A DNA stretch of 64,000 nt from Podarcis raffonei (Eukaryota; Chordata; Lepidosauria; Squamata; Lacertidae). The stretch covers positions 16,361,479 to 16,425,478 of the forward strand of contig NC_070611.1 in assembly GCF_027172205.1 (NCBI RefSeq). The letters are read 5' to 3'. Below the pieces are notes generated by a model. That model saw only the letters and a program-made list of their open reading frames with translations. It was not told where the DNA came from and made no database searches. Shown here piece by piece: positions 63,676 to 64,000 of this stretch. The position numbers and the translations under genes were made by a program. The number at the start of each line of letters is the position of its first letter. Positions within the stretch are counted from its first letter, which is position 1.

Positions 63676-64000
63676 TACTTGTTCCTGTACGCCTCTCCTC
63701 CTCCTCCTCCTCCTGTAGCCCCCTTTCATCAACTTTCCTCCCAGACGACCCAGTCCCAAACTCCAGCAATCCACTTTGGGAAATCTAACTAGATCTAACT
63801 AGTAATTCTTATTCACAACCCAGCCACCTAATCACTAAGGCCCAAGGCACACCACATTTATTTCCCTCCTCTACCATCACAAAGACTCAATGTAGTAAAC
63901 CACTGTTGCTCCCAGTGGGTTGAAAGCGGATTTCAACAACTCCTGGACCCAATTTCAACTCCAAATTCATTGCACCAAACTGGCTTCTAGGCAGCTGTAT
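63676..64000. other. Right edge, nothing recognised
   Basis: A short CTC microsatellite, then unique-looking sequence. Presumably TUBGCP6 intron, because the N-terminal exons are not yet reached. Confidence 0.4.

Overview
The window looks like nuclear DNA of a squamate reptile, most likely a lizard. It has spliced vertebrate genes with GT-AG introns. It also carries BovB (RTE), CR1/L2-like, L1 and I/Vingi-like LINE pieces, tRNA-derived squamate SINEs, and many small DNA-transposon copies with TA or 8-bp target duplications. No bacterial features, CRISPR array or complete RNA gene was seen. The gene order SELENOO (+) followed by TUBGCP6 (-) matches the known vertebrate block TRABD-SELENOO-TUBGCP6-HDAC10.

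Region by region. Bases 1-7200 are gene-poor. They hold a DNA transposon of about 2.2 kb with a transposase-like gene (1537-3745), a truncated foldback element, a 5'-truncated L1 with a 20-bp target duplication, and CR1/L2-like and BovB fragments. A CpG-rich promoter at about 7260-7558 leads into SELENOO (nine coding exons, 7559-22329). It encodes a 676-residue selenoprotein with the C-terminal UGA selenocysteine codon, and a well-formed type II SECIS hairpin lies about 280 bases downstream. SELENOO intron 1 holds a multi-level nest of transposons and a 797-bp GC-rich foldback element. From 22670 to 27168 there is intergenic DNA. A compact secreted fibrinogen-like gene (six coding exons, 27177-35578, +) sits between SELENOO and TUBGCP6, and one of its introns holds a solo LTR. 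TUBGCP6 runs on the minus strand from 62197 down to its stop at 37149. Twenty-one exons are visible, joining in frame to 1284 codons plus stop. The N-terminal exons lie beyond the right edge. Its large exon carries an array of seven 27-residue repeats. The introns of TUBGCP6 are full of Tigger-like, hAT-like and foldback elements, SINEs and an (AT)n tract.

How the genes relate. SELENOO is a mitochondrial AMPylating pseudokinase, the fibrinogen-like protein should be secreted, and TUBGCP6 is a subunit of the gamma-tubulin ring complex. They share a neighbourhood, not a pathway. The fibrinogen-like gene and TUBGCP6 converge with about 1.6 kb between their stop codons.

The most notable features are the transposase family with no class I can name, the repeatedly grown GC-rich palindromic elements (including a perfect 62-bp palindrome and a hairpin with 48-bp arms), the nested insertions whose order can be read from target duplications, and the extra fibrinogen-like gene in an otherwise conserved gene pair.
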